From positions 15,537,656-15,601,655 of the forward strand of contig NC_135998.1 in assembly GCF_048128805.1 (NCBI RefSeq): a DNA stretch of 64,000 nucleotides, read 5' to 3'. This DNA comes from Centroberyx gerrardi (taxonomy: Eukaryota; Chordata; Actinopteri; Beryciformes; Berycidae). Positions 27,101 to 38,351 of the stretch are shown one piece after another. Both the position numbers and the translations under genes were made by a program. Position 1 is the stretch's first letter. Every line of letters starts with the position of its first letter. The notes beneath the pieces were generated by a model that was not told the origin of the DNA, did not search any database, and worked only from the letters and a program-made list of their open reading frames with translations.

Positions 27101-28603
27101 CAAATGTATCCACTTGAGAGAACAGTTTTGGAAAGCTCCGTTTTGGGTGGTTGAAAATGCTGTCTTAGTTTGGATCAAAGGCCAAAACAGAGACCCTGTG
27201 GTAAGCTGGCTTTCTGGGCAAGTTTTACCGTATTCTTTGAACTGGCTGTACATCCCTGATAGGACAAACTGTGTGCCATAATCACACATTCTGGAAAGTA
27301 ATCAATTTTCAATCAGGAATTGTTCGCTGAAGGGACTGACAGTGGAACCTTCCCCTGCCTTCTTGAAACAATCTACAAGAGTGGTGTCCTCTCTCTGCTG
27401 CTTGGCACGATCACAGGGGAATACATTTACACAGATCTGAAGCCCCAATTTCCTGACCTACCTGATTGGCAACATCAATTCCCACAACTGCTCCCTGCAC
27501 TTCTCCCATCTCTCCTCCTGTGTGATTTCAACGTCAACTACCTCTTCCTCATAAAATGACATAAGCTGCAATATGTCTGCCTCAGTAGCTGGTGTATCAG
27601 TAGAGAGTGCATCACAGGCTGGCTTGTCAGTAGCAGGCTCTTCTACCTCTGGCTCAACAGGTAGTGGTGTTACATGGACTGGAGTCACAGTAAGCTCCCT
27701 TGCCTTTGATTTCTGACTACTCCACATGGCTTCCCCATTCTCTCTTGAATCAAATCAGGCAAAATGGGTAGATCTGTCCCCAGCAAAAGAGGGTAGGGCA
27801 GAGGCTACTTCAGCCTTCATCAAATAGACCTGGTTGTTAACCTAAACCTAAACCTTAGCAGTGGGAACTTTTGACTAATGCCCATGGACACAGATAACTG
27901 TGAGCATCTCTTCCTCATTCCACATTTCCCTGGGAACAAACTGGGGTTGTTTTAGTAGCCTAACCTTAACCAAACTTTTAGTTACCTATACTTAACCCTA
28001 ATCTTAAACTTAGTTGTTTTAGTGCAGGCTATGCGGCTGGCCATGCATAGGTATAGTACAAATCAATGTGTAGGTATAATACGAATCAAGGGTGCATAAC
28101 ATTTTCGTAATCATACAAACCATTTCAATATCATACAATCATATGAGAACACGTTGACTAGTCGGATTGATAAGAATCAAAATCAGTTAATGCGTAAGTT
28201 AGTTATATGCCTTCATTTGGGAGCCTCTGTTTACGATGCATGTTTTTTGTCATATTTCAGATAATCTAACAGGAATTGTGGCTGGCTCAGTCATTGGAGG
28301 TTTGGCATTGATCACAATTACAGCGGCAATCATACTCCAATCCAGAAAACAGAAAAGGTATGTGATGCAGTAACCATCCTCAATGGATCACAATTATTCT
28401 GTGGGCTAAAAGATTAAAAATGCATTACTTCATTTAATATGTTTTTGGACATATTTTGAGTATAAGTAGCTTTCTGGCTTTAAAAGACATATATGCTGTA
28501 GTTTCCTGCTACTGAACCACAGTCAGTTTTCTCTCTCTCTTGTTTTTTCAGTCTCAGAAAAGCTGCACAGTCTGATGGAATAGTGACAAGCCAGGCCTTC
28601 TAA
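18181..28603 (+). CDS. susd2: Sushi domain-containing protein 2 (SUSD2)
   Basis: Type I cell-surface protein of the SUSD2/MUC4-like adhesion family. Exons: 18181-18247, 18420-18618, 18888-19039, 19146-19313, 19409-19583, 19858-20059, 21384-21469, 22245-22513, 22619-22753, 22863-23021, 24406-24654, 24832-25015, 25276-25370, 25478-25657, 28261-28357, 28552-28603. They encode 822 residues, the length I recall for human SUSD2. Domain order: signal peptide (1-22, hydrophobic [10 protein letters not shown]), cysteine-dense somatomedin B (26-57), AMOP (about 255-430), von Willebrand D starting with GDPH (444-447, the known D/P self-cleavage site of this family), sushi/CCP (about 714-773), transmembrane helix (about 778-800) and a short cytoplasmic tail ending SQAF. 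Several NxS/NxT glycosylation sites lie outside the membrane. The introns host an inverted repeat, a hAT element, a LINE and a gypsy relic. The start is the first ATG giving a signal peptide. Confidence 0.92.
20100..20240. repeat. Interspersed repeat containing GCCGAGGGCATCAC and CAGT units
   Basis: CAGCCGAGGGCATCAC, then an AATCAGGTCAGG stretch, short CAGT repeats and TTTGTGAGATGG reappear in the same order at about 40546-40626. Two copies of one dispersed family are therefore present. The family is unnamed here. Confidence 0.65.
20335..20545. repeat. 98-bp inverted repeat (foldback element) in susd2 intron 6
   Basis: The left arm 20335-20432 and right arm 20448-20545 are reverse complements at 95 of 98 positions by eye, separated by only 15 bases. 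The similarity continues outward with small gaps (the CCCCAC and TTGGGGTTTAG flanks), so the two arms look like one foldback element about 250 bp long. In the susd2 pre-mRNA it would form a long hairpin. Confidence 0.9.
21508..22029. mobile_element. hAT-like MITE (CAGGGTTGGG ends) in susd2 intron 7
   Basis: The left end is CAGGGTTGGGTCACAG; the right end inverted is CAGGGTTGGGTAGG. The flanking octamers are CTTGTTTT and CTTGTTAT, a 7 of 8 match, as expected of a hAT target duplication. It is about 522 bp with no coding capacity, and the interior has the TTACATT/GTAATCC motifs common in fish copies of this type. Confidence 0.8.
23318..24102 (+). mobile_element. 5'-truncated L1/Tx1-type LINE in susd2 intron 10
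   Basis: An open frame at 23331-23822 encodes the C-terminal end of a LINE ORF2: [14 protein letters not shown], then a zinc-knuckle-like YWRC...HALWSC typical of the region after the reverse transcriptase. A 3' UTR and a 17-base poly(A) (24086-24102) follow. The sequence A8-TGTCATTC at 23302-23317 recurs at the end of the poly(A) (to 24110), giving a target-site duplication. It is a classic target-primed insertion with the 5' part missing, in the same orientation as susd2. Confidence 0.85.
25003..25281 (+). repeat. 19-bp direct repeat at both splice junctions of susd2 intron 12
   Basis: CTCTGTACTGTAGGTATGA occurs at 25003-25021, across the donor (TGTAG|GTATGA), and again at 25263-25281, across the acceptor (TGTAG|GTATGA). 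The offset, 260 bp, equals the intron length exactly. The pattern is what a tandem duplication around an AG|GT site would leave. Confidence 0.9.
25030..25072. repeat. Imperfect (TAC)n/(ACT)n trinucleotide tract
   Basis: A short imperfect run of TAC/ACT units, just inside susd2 intron 12. Confidence 0.8.
26690..27185. mobile_element. Decayed non-autonomous DNA element (GTCCACACTA motifs)
   Basis: It lies in susd2 intron 14. CTGTCCACACTAGCGTTTTC near the left side and TGTCCACACTAC plus AAAACGG-type motifs on the right recur in inverted or partly inverted order, as in fish hAT-like foldback elements. I could not fix the ends. It abuts or interrupts the gypsy relic that follows. Confidence 0.4.
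27180..27845 (-). mobile_element. Ty3/gypsy retrotransposon relic (protease and integrase pieces)
   Basis: Read on the minus strand from 27845 downwards: a segment ending [12 protein letters not shown] resembles the end of a gypsy aspartic protease, followed by an acidic, proline-rich spacer (27727-27458), a stretch resembling the region before integrase (KAGEGSTV), and [12 protein letters not shown]...LTT (27289 downward), the D-x-GTQF motif of the integrase core. The reverse transcriptase and RNase H are missing between them and several frameshifts are present. It is a dead, internally deleted copy in susd2 intron 14, antisense to the gene. Confidence 0.6.
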
Positions 28604-28886
28604 CCAGAATTCCAGCTTTATTGTAATACATGTTCATGTAATACATATCTCCATCTAACATTGAATGGTTGATCAAATACACCTGTTCAGTATGGAGAAG
28701 CAAACTAAATTAAAGAATCAGACCAAACACCCTTTGGGTTTAACCAGGAGCAAAGGGGAGCTCTGAAATAAAAAGCTGTTTTGATAGGCCTGACACAGAA
28801 TAATGTTGCCAGAACAGAACGCAACGCAGATAGATTAGATAGTAAACCGTGGAACTATGGTAATGATTCTGACTATAACTTATAAG
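28604..28886 (+). other. susd2 3' UTR and polyadenylation signal candidate
   Basis: ATTAAA at 28709 and AATAAA at 28767 follow the TAA stop. Either could end the transcript; the second is the canonical hexamer. Confidence 0.45.
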
Positions 28887-29526
28887 CAGAGGTGGGATGT
28901 AACAAAGTAAAAATACTTCATTACTGTACTTAAGTAAGATTTTCAAGTATCTGTACTTTACTCAAGTTTTTCTTTCACTGAAGACTTTTTACTTTTACTC
29001 ACTACATTTCACAAGAAAAATCTGTACTTTCTACTCACTACATTTTCAAAACAGACTCGTTACTCTCGGGAAATCATCAACTGATTTTCTAAAAAAAAAA
29101 AATATTTTCAGCATCAGACGGCTTCCATCCCGGAAGCAGCTGATCAAGAGCCAAATGTGATTGGCTGCTTGTTCAGCAAAGCGACACCAAAAATTAGGGA
29201 AAGGGACAGCGAGAGAAGCAACAAGAGAGAGAATTAACGTAGTGAATTCAGCTGCTAGGGTTAGGGTTAGTGATTTGAGCTGCTGACTTTCTCATCTGGG
29301 ATTCAGAGGAACGCTCAACAGAAAACCAGTTTAGAACATTAGAAATGACTTTTTTAGAGAACGACTTTTACTTTTATACTTTAAGTAAATTTAAGTCCAC
29401 GTACTTTTATACTTTGACTTGAGTAAAGGATTTGAAATGGTACTACAACTTCTACCAGAGTATATTTTTAAATGAATATTTGCACTTTTACTTGAGTAGG
29501 GAATTTGTGTACTTCTACCACCTCTG
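28887..29526. mobile_element. hAT MITE (CAGAGGTGGG ends) with perfect 8-bp target duplication
   Basis: It starts CAGAGGTGGGATG and ends CCACCTCTG, its inverse. Both sides carry CTTATAAG (28879-28886 and 29527-29534), a perfect 8-bp duplication that is itself a palindrome. The interior holds many AAGTA/TACTTTTACT motifs in opposing orientation, as in the abundant fish family. A GGGTTAGGGTTAG stretch lies near 29260. No coding capacity. Confidence 0.88.
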
Positions 29527-29534
29527 CTTATAAG

Positions 29535-30394
29535 CTACAGCAAATTGTGATCCCTGCAAAGTTAAGATTCATGGCACTATTATAAAAACAAAGAAATCTA
29601 TGTCCTGCCTACACTAAGATACATGTGGTTAGGCAATCATCTCTATAAAATTAAGATGGAATTAAGTAAATCAAAGAATTGAAAGTCGTAATTTTCTAAA
29701 TTAATAATAAGCAGTTGCTAATACAAATTGATTACTTTCATAGTAATCCTGAATTAGTTACCAACATCAACCACTTGAAGAATATCAACAGGCGTATTCC
29801 ATATCAGCATCAACACACTTACGTAAGAATAGTATCTGTCTGCATCAATTTAAATTTTGAGACCTAATTCCAAACCAAAAAAAAGTTTGAAGTTTTTTGT
29901 GAATTTTGCTATACAAAAAGCTCAAGTGCATGATTGGGCCCTTTGTAAGTGACATTCCCATGTGCCTGACAACAAGTCACTCGGCCTGATCAACAGCTCA
30001 TTCTGCATAAATAGTACACAGTATTCATGCTAACTACACTGCATACATTTATGTACTTGCAGCGTAGTATGGGATTATCTGTATGAAAACTACAGCTCTT
30101 ATTCAGTTCAATAAGCTATCCATGATTAAAAAACTCCTGTCACAGGCGGGGCACTCGACGTGTTGCCTGCTACACATGTATAAGCACTCCTTTTTTGTTC
30201 ATATCATACAGAGCAACTCATGTTTGGGGATACTGAAGGTAAAGAAAATTCCTTTAAATCACCTATGGATACAAAAAAAGCCATTTTCTTTTGCTTTTTT
30301 TCTCCTCATGCTGCTAAATGAACTGGAGTACTCTGTGCTATGTATTGTCTGTGTACTGTATTTGTCCTCAAGTGCTGATGTAAATTATAACTGA
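29535..30394. other. Intergenic, nothing recognised
   Basis: A/T-rich; the open frame at 30083-30394 resembles no known protein. Confidence 0.4.
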
Positions 30395-30494
30395 TGCTGT
30401 TATTGTGTTTTTAATCATGTTCGAAGTGAGACAAAATAAAACTTTCCAAATTGGTTGGACAATAAAGTTATTCTATTCTATTCTATTCTATTCT
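30395..30494 (+). mobile_element. LINE-like 3' tail ending in (TTCTA)n
   Basis: TTGGACAATAAAGTTATTC followed by TTCTA repeats (30471-30494) is the form of many L2/CR1-like 3' ends, which finish in a short tandem repeat instead of poly(A). Only the tail is present. Confidence 0.4.
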
Positions 30495-31416
30495 GATATA
30501 CTGTAGCTTTCTTTCAGGGTGAATCTCTCTCCCGAGCCCTGTTCTCATCAGTATGACAGATCCTTACTGATTATGCTAATTCTAAGTGTGTGAAGTAGAA
30601 CATGCAATAGTGGAAAGCACACGCTGAAGACTAGCACAGTACAATAGTGATATATATCTTTGTGGGTGTGCAGTGTGAGCAAATAGTCATCGCACAAGTC
30701 TACAGAAGGGAAGTGAATCAAGCAGGTAAGTCATTATGCCAACTGTATGTCATTGTGTTAATTGACCAAAAGTCACTGTGCCACTGAACACATAAGCTGA
30801 CATCTCCATATCATTCACAGAAGGTTATAGGTTCTTTCTGGGGTTTCTGTCCAAGCTTACAATATTTAACTCGCAAGTCCCACACTTGCATGCATGATAG
30901 ACAGTCATACTACAGATCAAGTCAATTCAAAAGCATGTTCTTAAATTAGACAAAAGATAATATTTCTGTTGGGTTTTCTTTTTCAGCTCTGTCATACTGC
31001 ATTTACTTGGGAACATTTATATGTGACAATGATGTGATGTGATTTTTCTTCTGCTGAGTGAAGGTTTTAAAATATGTGCTTTCTTATTGCACAAGAATGG
31101 GTGTGTCTGGCATGCGCCCAGTGCTTTTATTGCTTTTACTGTGGCATAAGTGTTACGAAGTTATAAAAACTGATAGCATGACTTCTGACATATTTAGAAG
31201 CTCTCAGTAAAGAAACATGACTCCCAGGATAGTTTTAAGATGGGCCACCATGAGGTTAAATTGAAATTTGATGGCTTTGACGACCCCTTGAGGTCCTAGT
31301 ATTTTACGTCAGCTGTCACAAAGAAACTCACCACTCAATCCCCCCTCTGCAGACTGCAGAGAGAAGACATATATGTATACAGAAGAGGTGATGTGAAATT
31401 GTCATAATGTAAAATG
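30495..31416. other. Intergenic, nothing recognised
   Basis: No supported gene or repeat boundary was found. Confidence 0.4.
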
Positions 31417-31935
31417 CAGTGGTGGAAAGAGTACTAAAATAACCTACTCAAGTAGAAGTATTGTTACTTTGCTGATATTGTATGTAAACGTTCTGTTGTA
31501 AAAATCGACTTCAGTAAAAGCAAACGTATCTTATTTAAAATGAACTCAGAGTAAAAGTTCCTGAGTTACTTTTTAGAAAAGAGAATGTTGTTAGATGTGA
31601 TCTTTTCCATGCAATTCTTAAAGGATGAGAGGACAGAGTTCAAACTACATTCTTTTAATTGGAAAATTTGGAAATTACAAAATAAAGTGCACAAACAAAG
31701 TAAAGCCAGATTACTCTTCTCTTCTCAGCTGACTAGCCGTTCACAGTGAATGGCTCCACAATTGGCCAATTTACACTGGTCCAGTCTCTGATGCTTATGG
31801 AGAGCCACAAAATCTGCACTGTATAATCGATGCGATTCAAAATGTAGTGAAGTACAATACTTCAGTTAAAACTTTAGTAAAAGTAAAATTACTGACTTTA
31901 AAAGCTACTCAATTACAGTAACGTGAGTAAATAGC
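31417..31935. mobile_element. hAT-like element of the AGTGGTGGAAAGAGTAC type, right end lost
   Basis: The left end CAGTGGTGGAAAGAGTAC, then ACTCAAGTAGAAGTA, and the inverted counterpart near the right (CAATTACAGTAACGTGAGTAAA) identify a common fish MITE related to the one at 28887-29526. The terminal CCACCACTG is not found at the right side, so the copy is incomplete. Confidence 0.55.
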
Positions 31936-32925
31936 TTTGGAGCTGTGGTGGCTCTATGTGTTACCCTATTGTACTTAAAACTAGATTGAGCTTTATTGGT
32001 GTCAAATTTATTAATTTGCCCGATGCTAACGAAACGGCGCTCTCTCATCACGTATTTAGTGATGCTCGCTCGTCCAGTGTGCGTATCACAATGTATGTTT
32101 GTAACTGTGGTGGCTAATCTATGTGACAAAAGATATTAAAGATATTTTTGCTGAAGAATATTTAAGGTACAGCTAGAGTAGGTTAGAAAAGCAGTGTTGC
32201 CTATACTAACAGATGTGGAATTTATTAAGTTTGGGCGATGCTAACATTTTGGCTAACAGGTTATGATACTGAAAGACAGCTAACCTACCGGAGCCTAGCA
32301 ATATAGAGTGGATCTATTCTTCTTGATAATACGTTGGTGATTGATGTGGTTATCCTGATTATTCCAGGACTGTAGTAACTTCAATTACAGCAACAGTTGA
32401 TGCTGCACAAATAGCTAGGCACCGAGAAAATAAATTAGGCTACACGTTAGAAACTCTTTCTTAATTTCCTATCAATTCAAACAGCTATCTTGTATATAAT
32501 GAGGGTTTATATTGGCAATAGCCCAAGTTTTGTGTACTTTCTAAGAAACATCCCTATAAATTAGCTTTCTTGCATAGTAATTATTCATGGAAGCCACTAA
32601 TGTTACCCAAAAATTGTATTCCCAATTGCAATGAAAGTGTAGTAATTTTCAGTAGAATGTTAAAAAATTAAAACACCAATAAATTGTTTTTATTGGTCCA
32701 CTGTTATACATGAATCTATCAAGTTTTGTACTTTCAGTTAGTTTGAAAGTACCATTATTTTTCAACCTAAGGCGAGGATTTACATTTCTTTTAGATTTTG
32801 TCTATGTAAAAGGCAGCCCAGTTTCCATTTACTTGCCTTGTAAACGCTTTACTTTGTAACACTGGGGGACGGGGCATGGTAATGGTATTAAATGTCGCTT
32901 CCATCTGTGCACTGTAATGTTTGTT
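31936..32925. other. Intergenic, nothing recognised
   Basis: A/T-rich, no supported features. Confidence 0.4.
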
Positions 32926-33320
32926 GCTGAATATGTATGGTAGATTTGTCATCTTATTGCATTTGTAAAGGATGTGGTAAGAAGCAGTTCAGACCATAGA
33001 ATTAAGTTTTGCTTCCTTTTACAGTCCAGTTTCAGCATACCAAGTAATTGGGAATGTTTCACTTCGTACCTTCGTAGAAAATACATGCTGGTCTTCATGG
33101 AATGGAAAAGGAAATAACCAATTTGAAGGTATATGATAAAAACCTATTAATGCCATAGGAACAAACATTGCTTCCTTTTATGGTCCAGTTTCAGTTTACT
33201 GAGTAAATTGAAATGATTTACTTAGTACTATTGTAGAACATATGGTAGATGTTTGTTTTAATGGGATGGGAAAGGAAAATAAACAATTATAAAGGATATG
33301 GTAGGAACCTGGTAATAGCC
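32926..33320. repeat. Degenerate tandem repeat, unit about 160 bp
   Basis: TTGCTTCCTTTTA then GTCCAGTTTCAG, a diverged middle, GTAGAA, ATGG and GGAAA begin near 33009 and repeat near 33167 with many substitutions. A partial unit (AAAGGATGTGGTAAGAA) precedes and another (AAAGGATATGGTAGGAA) follows. Confidence 0.6.
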
Positions 33321-34345
33321 TCATTTCCTAGGAATTATGCCATTAAATTCTACGTATTTACTAACTATAACTGTAAGTACTTGATATTTTTACCATGTAT
33401 TACCTATTTACCTGGTAAATACCTAGTACTTGACCATGACCATAAAAGGAAAGGTTGCAGATATTGGCTTGTTAGATACCACCCTGTTTCATGGTGAATG
33501 GCTCATTAATTTATTCTTTGACTAAAGCTGGGTCCATTTGTGGAACAGCACAACCATGAAGATGCAGCTCTCTATGTAAAATTCCACATCACTGTGTCCA
33601 CTGCGTCAGTCTTTCTGTATCAGTTCATCACTTTGCTAAGATGCCAACAGGGCTGTCACATTGTAGAATTATTTGCCCTACATACTCATCACATGATAAT
33701 GATTGATTGGTTAATAGTCTTGAGTTCACCATGGCATCCCAAAGAATGGTTATGCACAGGTCATTTTTTGGAGCTTGGGTTTGGGAGCTGAAAGTAACCC
33801 TGTTGTTTACTCTCCCTGTGAGACTCTGAATGTACATGCTGTTCCCTCACATAACACAAGGCTGTGATTTCTATGGAAGACAAAGAGCACCAGTATGTGA
33901 CAAGACTGCAGAGGCCATCGGTGAATACAGTGTCTGGTTGCTGTTGCCGGAGTCATTCACCAACAACTTGCCATATACTCTCAAGAGATATAAATTCAGA
34001 TAATTAGCATGATCCTCTCCAGGTCCCAGGGCAACGGAGGAGTAACACCCCAGCCCATGACACACCAAGTCATTCTCATCCCATACATAACGCTTACTGC
34101 TTGACAAGTGTTAAAATGAATCAGCTGGGTATATAAAGTGTTTGAGTGAATCATTACAGCTGCCATAGCTGACTTTTCCTGGAAACTCCTAGCCACTGTG
34201 TGGTAGTTTTTGAGAATTGTTGAGTAACAGTATAGAAGCCCCATTGTGTCTTGGCCATTAATCTAAGCAAAGATTTGTCAGGGTGGAGCTACAGGGTTTG
34301 CAGATTCAACATCACTTTCCTTCATTCTGAGGTAATTTCTAGGAT
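33321..34345. other. hspb1 upstream region
   Basis: TATATAAA at 34130-34137 is a possible TATA box about 210 bp before the start codon. TCCTGGAAACTCC at 34177-34189 resembles three alternating heat-shock-element units (TTC/GAA) with two imperfect units; it would lie inside the transcript if that TATA is used. Nothing else stands out. Confidence 0.3.
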
Positions 34346-35626
34346 ATGGGTGAACAAAATAAAGTATTATCCCGTCCCATTTTCCGCCGAGATGTGAGCT
34401 GGGATCCGTTCCCTAACTGGACACAGTCGAACCGCATCTTTGAGCAGGATTTTGGCCTCCCTCCTTTCCTGGAGCCTAGTGATCTCAACTGGATAGACTG
34501 GGCTAAGAGGAGACTGGCGTCTTTCTCCTGGCCAGGGTATACACATTCTCCCCTTCTCCCTCCATTCAACGGTCACCCCCCTGCGTCATCTAGCCAACGG
34601 CTCCAAAGACAGCTGTCTGGTGGAGTATCAGAGATCAGAACAGGGCAGGACAGCTGGAAGATTTACTTGGATGTCAATCACTTCTCTCCTGAGGATATCA
34701 CAATTACAACCAAGGAGGGCTACTTGCAAATATCAGGTACTGCACATGCTTTTCTTACCTTCTGACAGAAGGTAGATACTATGAGATCAATGTTATGAAA
34801 AAAAAGTGAGATTCACTGCTTCAATAATTATTACTAAAATGACTAAAATTAAGTAAAACAATCATTAAATGTACTGCATACATTGACATTAATAATATGA
34901 TATATTACATGAGCTTGCCTCAAGTTCATGAATTTGTGTCATTTAGTTTACATGATTTTCTGCACACACGTAGTTTGATTGTCCCTGCTTCTCATTTCAA
35001 GGAAATCATGAAGAAAGGCAGGATGAGCATGGGTCGGTTTCAAGGTGCTTCACACGGAAATATAAGTAAGTTATCTCTGAGAAGTACAGTTGAAGTATTT
35101 TGAAAGATGAAATTCATATAATTTTAGAACTCTATGGGATTTAACATCATGGCTGTATATTGTATAACCAGTCATGCTAATCCGAACATTGTTACATATT
35201 GAAGGTTTTAGAAGGCAAGAGGTCAATAAAAAGACAGAGGATAAATTGTCCTGTAGCAAGGATAGGCTTTAGTGAAAGATGCAAAAAATAGTTATTAGCC
35301 TCTTAGGACTGGTTAAATGAGTCTGCCAAAAAAGGGACAGGAATATGCAGGAAACAAAGAAATAAGTGTGTTTAGTTGTATAAGATGAATGGGATGATGG
35401 GATGATGAATGATTTGCTGCAGTTGATTTGTTTGTTACTGATACCCTTTCACTTTGTTTCTTTAAGGCTGCCACAGGGAGTGGATTTGCAACATATCAGT
35501 TCCTCACTGTCTGGTGATGGACTTCTGTCTGTAGAGGCCCTCGTCCCTGGGACCGTCACCAGTGACTCAGCCAATGAGATTGTCATCCCCATTCAGATCA
35601 GGCAAAAGCAGGATGGTGAAAAGTGA
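34346..35626 (+). CDS. hspb1: Small heat shock protein, HSPB1 (Hsp27) type
   Basis: ATP-independent holdase chaperone forming oligomers in the cytosol, prominent in muscle. Three exons, 34346-34736, 35002-35065, 35467-35626, encode 204 residues, close to human HSPB1 (205). Seen: N-terminal WDPF (19-22), an FEQDFGLP segment, WPGY (62-65), RQLS (serine 91, matching the kinase site around Ser82 of human HSPB1), alpha-crystallin domain from about residue 98 with LDVNHFSPEDI and HEERQDEHG, then SRCFTRKY with the cysteine characteristic of HSPB1, and the C-terminal IVIPI (IxI) motif. Intron positions (after QISG and before LPQGVD) match vertebrate HSPB1 as I recall them. The tail after IPI is short. 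A teleost-specific paralogue such as hspb15 is the main alternative. Confidence 0.82.
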
Positions 35627-38350
35627 AATTAGTGACCAGAACTTCCGATCCATCACAGACCACAATCAGATTTAGTTGTGGTCCAAGTTGTGTGCAACAC
35701 AGCGTTTGTAGCATTTGCATTAAAAAATGCTAGTTCACTACAGCTTACTAAATGTAATCTGCTGTAACAACAAGCTTGTCTCCCTACCATGAGATACTGT
35801 TTGATGCTGTAATGCATCGTCACCATTGGCATTTCACTCAGAGACCGAGCAGACTTATCTAGAAAAACACAACTGATTCTGAGAATGATGAATAGTTTTT
35901 GTTTGTAACATCACCATGACCTTGTCACAAAACAAAACTGTATTTCATAATTTTTTCATACACTTCCAATGTCTCTATTATACAGAAAAAAGTGTCAACT
36001 ATAGTTTATACTGTTGAATATTCTAAGATCAATAGTGACGATGTGTCTCACAGCTATCCAGCCTGGTCCTGTCATCGAGGGTCCTTTAGTTGGAGTTTCT
36101 TTCGTAAAAAGATGTGTAGAAAATATCTATATGGGGACCGAGCTTGACAGCTTAAAGCACTTGATCTATTAAGCCTACAGTTTCACTGGGGCCTCTAAGC
36201 AGAGGGGGGGGGGATCTGTTTGAGCCTGCATGGCCTAAGGGACTGTAGAGATTATGGCTGACTATACCAGGCCAGAATGGATAGCAATGCAGGTTTTGTT
36301 GACCTGGATGGGATACATGAATTCCAGGCAACTATACCTTAATAGCTATAGACTGTATACATCACATCAACTTATTTACTGTGTGATGACAAGGGAGAAT
36401 GAATGGACATCAGAGATGGATCAGATGATTACATATGGCGTAAAAGAGGATGCTTAGGCTGTAGAGATCTGACGAATGTGGAGAGTAGGTATAATGGAGC
36501 AATATTGTAGAAGAATAATTCATTCAGTTGAAAAATGTCTTGCTTTTCCCAATGCCCAAACTTGTTGGGTTCAAAAAAATTGCAGTAGCTATAGTATGGA
36601 TTAATATTGCGTGTTTAACTGAAGATTTTACCTTTTTGTCTTGAACAACCATCCTGATGAAGCTGTCCAGTTAAACTAAACTAAAACTGATCATAGCCTT
36701 TAACCTTGCACAAATTAGTTAAACAGCTTTGAAATTGACATCTGCCACATAATTAAAAATGAATCTGATTTTCTCTTTTTCTGTTTTCCTTTTAATACAT
36801 ACATAATAAAAGATTACCAGTAACCAATGTCATTTATATTGATGATTCATTCATCACTCCATGCCTGAGGGCTGGCCCAAAACGTTTGTCAGATTGTCCT
36901 CGAGAGGGCACTGTAGTCCTCTTTAATGTTTGAACATTAAACATACGTAAATCAATTCATTAGACTTGAATAAACTTTAAGCATTATACCTATGCATTTC
37001 TTTCTTTCAGTGAATATACTGTTGTCTGTACATATACACTAAAGAAGATATATCTATTTGTGTGCATCAGGAGACTGATACGAGAAACCTTATGTCTTAC
37101 CACACATGACGTAAGTGGACACCTACTGACAGTAGTTTGGATACCCAGCTGGAGGTGCGGAGCCCCTCTATCCTGCAGCAGATCAGTTTCTATGGTGACA
37201 TGTTACAAAAGGTCAGAGTGCTCAGGGTTAAGTCATTATCAATCTCTATGTTGTCACACCCTTTTAGGTTCCTAAAAGGTATACTACAAAAATATGTTCT
37301 CAACTGTTTCTTATTGCACCAAAATAAGGTATTATCAAACAGTTTTGATATGAGCTGAATATGTATTTGAAGTTCTTGTTCTGTGTCTACAGTAATACTG
37401 AAAACATTTTTTCAGCCAGCTCCAATCTCATTATAACTGAAAGTTATTAATTTGATGATCAAATACTTACAATTATAAAGTCTCATTCAGTAGCACTATA
37501 ATTAATTGCACTTCACTGTTTCCAAAGGAATGCCACATTGGTGATACAGGAGGCTTAAACCAATATAATACAACAATAATCGAAGTTGGGCCATTTTTTT
37601 ATGAAGGGACTTGAATTTTGTGGACATCTTCTCTAAACTAATTTTATGTAAAACATGTAAGCTTTTAAAATATGTAAGCTGGGGTCACTAGATGTGGGCA
37701 TGGTTACTGAAATTGGTTTACATTGCCTTCTTTGATAAAAAATTAAATGTGAACAGGCAGTTCACTGGGATATTTTCCATAATTTGGGGTGTGCTTGTGT
37801 ACAGCGGAACACATTGATGTTATACTGGGAAAGCACTAAAACTGTTTGTCTATAATCAAGCAGCTCAATCAAGTTATTAGGCCTATAGTGTAACAGCGGT
37901 GTGGAAATTGTTTATACAATAGGGGTTAGCAAGTAATGGGCAAAATAAAGAACACAAACACAGAAAAAACAAGAGAGACAAGTAGACCGCAAACTCCAAG
38001 ATATGGGCCAGAGCTTGACATAAATCTTAAGGACCTAAATTCATACTATACAGCATAGTAAGTAGCATCAAACTGATGTAATTTACAAGCAGAGTGTCTT
38101 TTAAGGACTTTGAAAGGGCAAAAATCTGTGTTTTTTTCTGGAATTTTTGTTTATAGTGGTGGTCGTTTGTCTTAGTTCATCATTTACCCACCTTTTTATT
38201 TACCATTTCAACCCTGTGTGTGCGCGTTAAAGACATGTAATCATTGACACAAGAGTGCTGAGATGAAACACAGGGATCAATGCACGATGTCCAGAAGGAC
38301 ATCTGGTGTCCAATTACAGTTACATAAATAACTGCAGAAATATTGTAATA
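35627..38350. other. hspb1 3' UTR and intergenic DNA
   Basis: AATAAA at 36804 is a candidate polyadenylation signal for hspb1. No further gene or clear repeat was recognised. Confidence 0.4.
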
Positions 38351-38351
38351 A

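Noticed and set aside
29255..29272. Telomeric repeat insertion (GGGTTAGGGTTAG), also near 16549
   Set aside because: Only two units each, and the first lies inside a MITE; too short to call interstitial telomere sequence.
30083..30394. 103-codon open frame on +
   Set aside because: No similarity recognised and it lies in A/T-rich repeat-like DNA.
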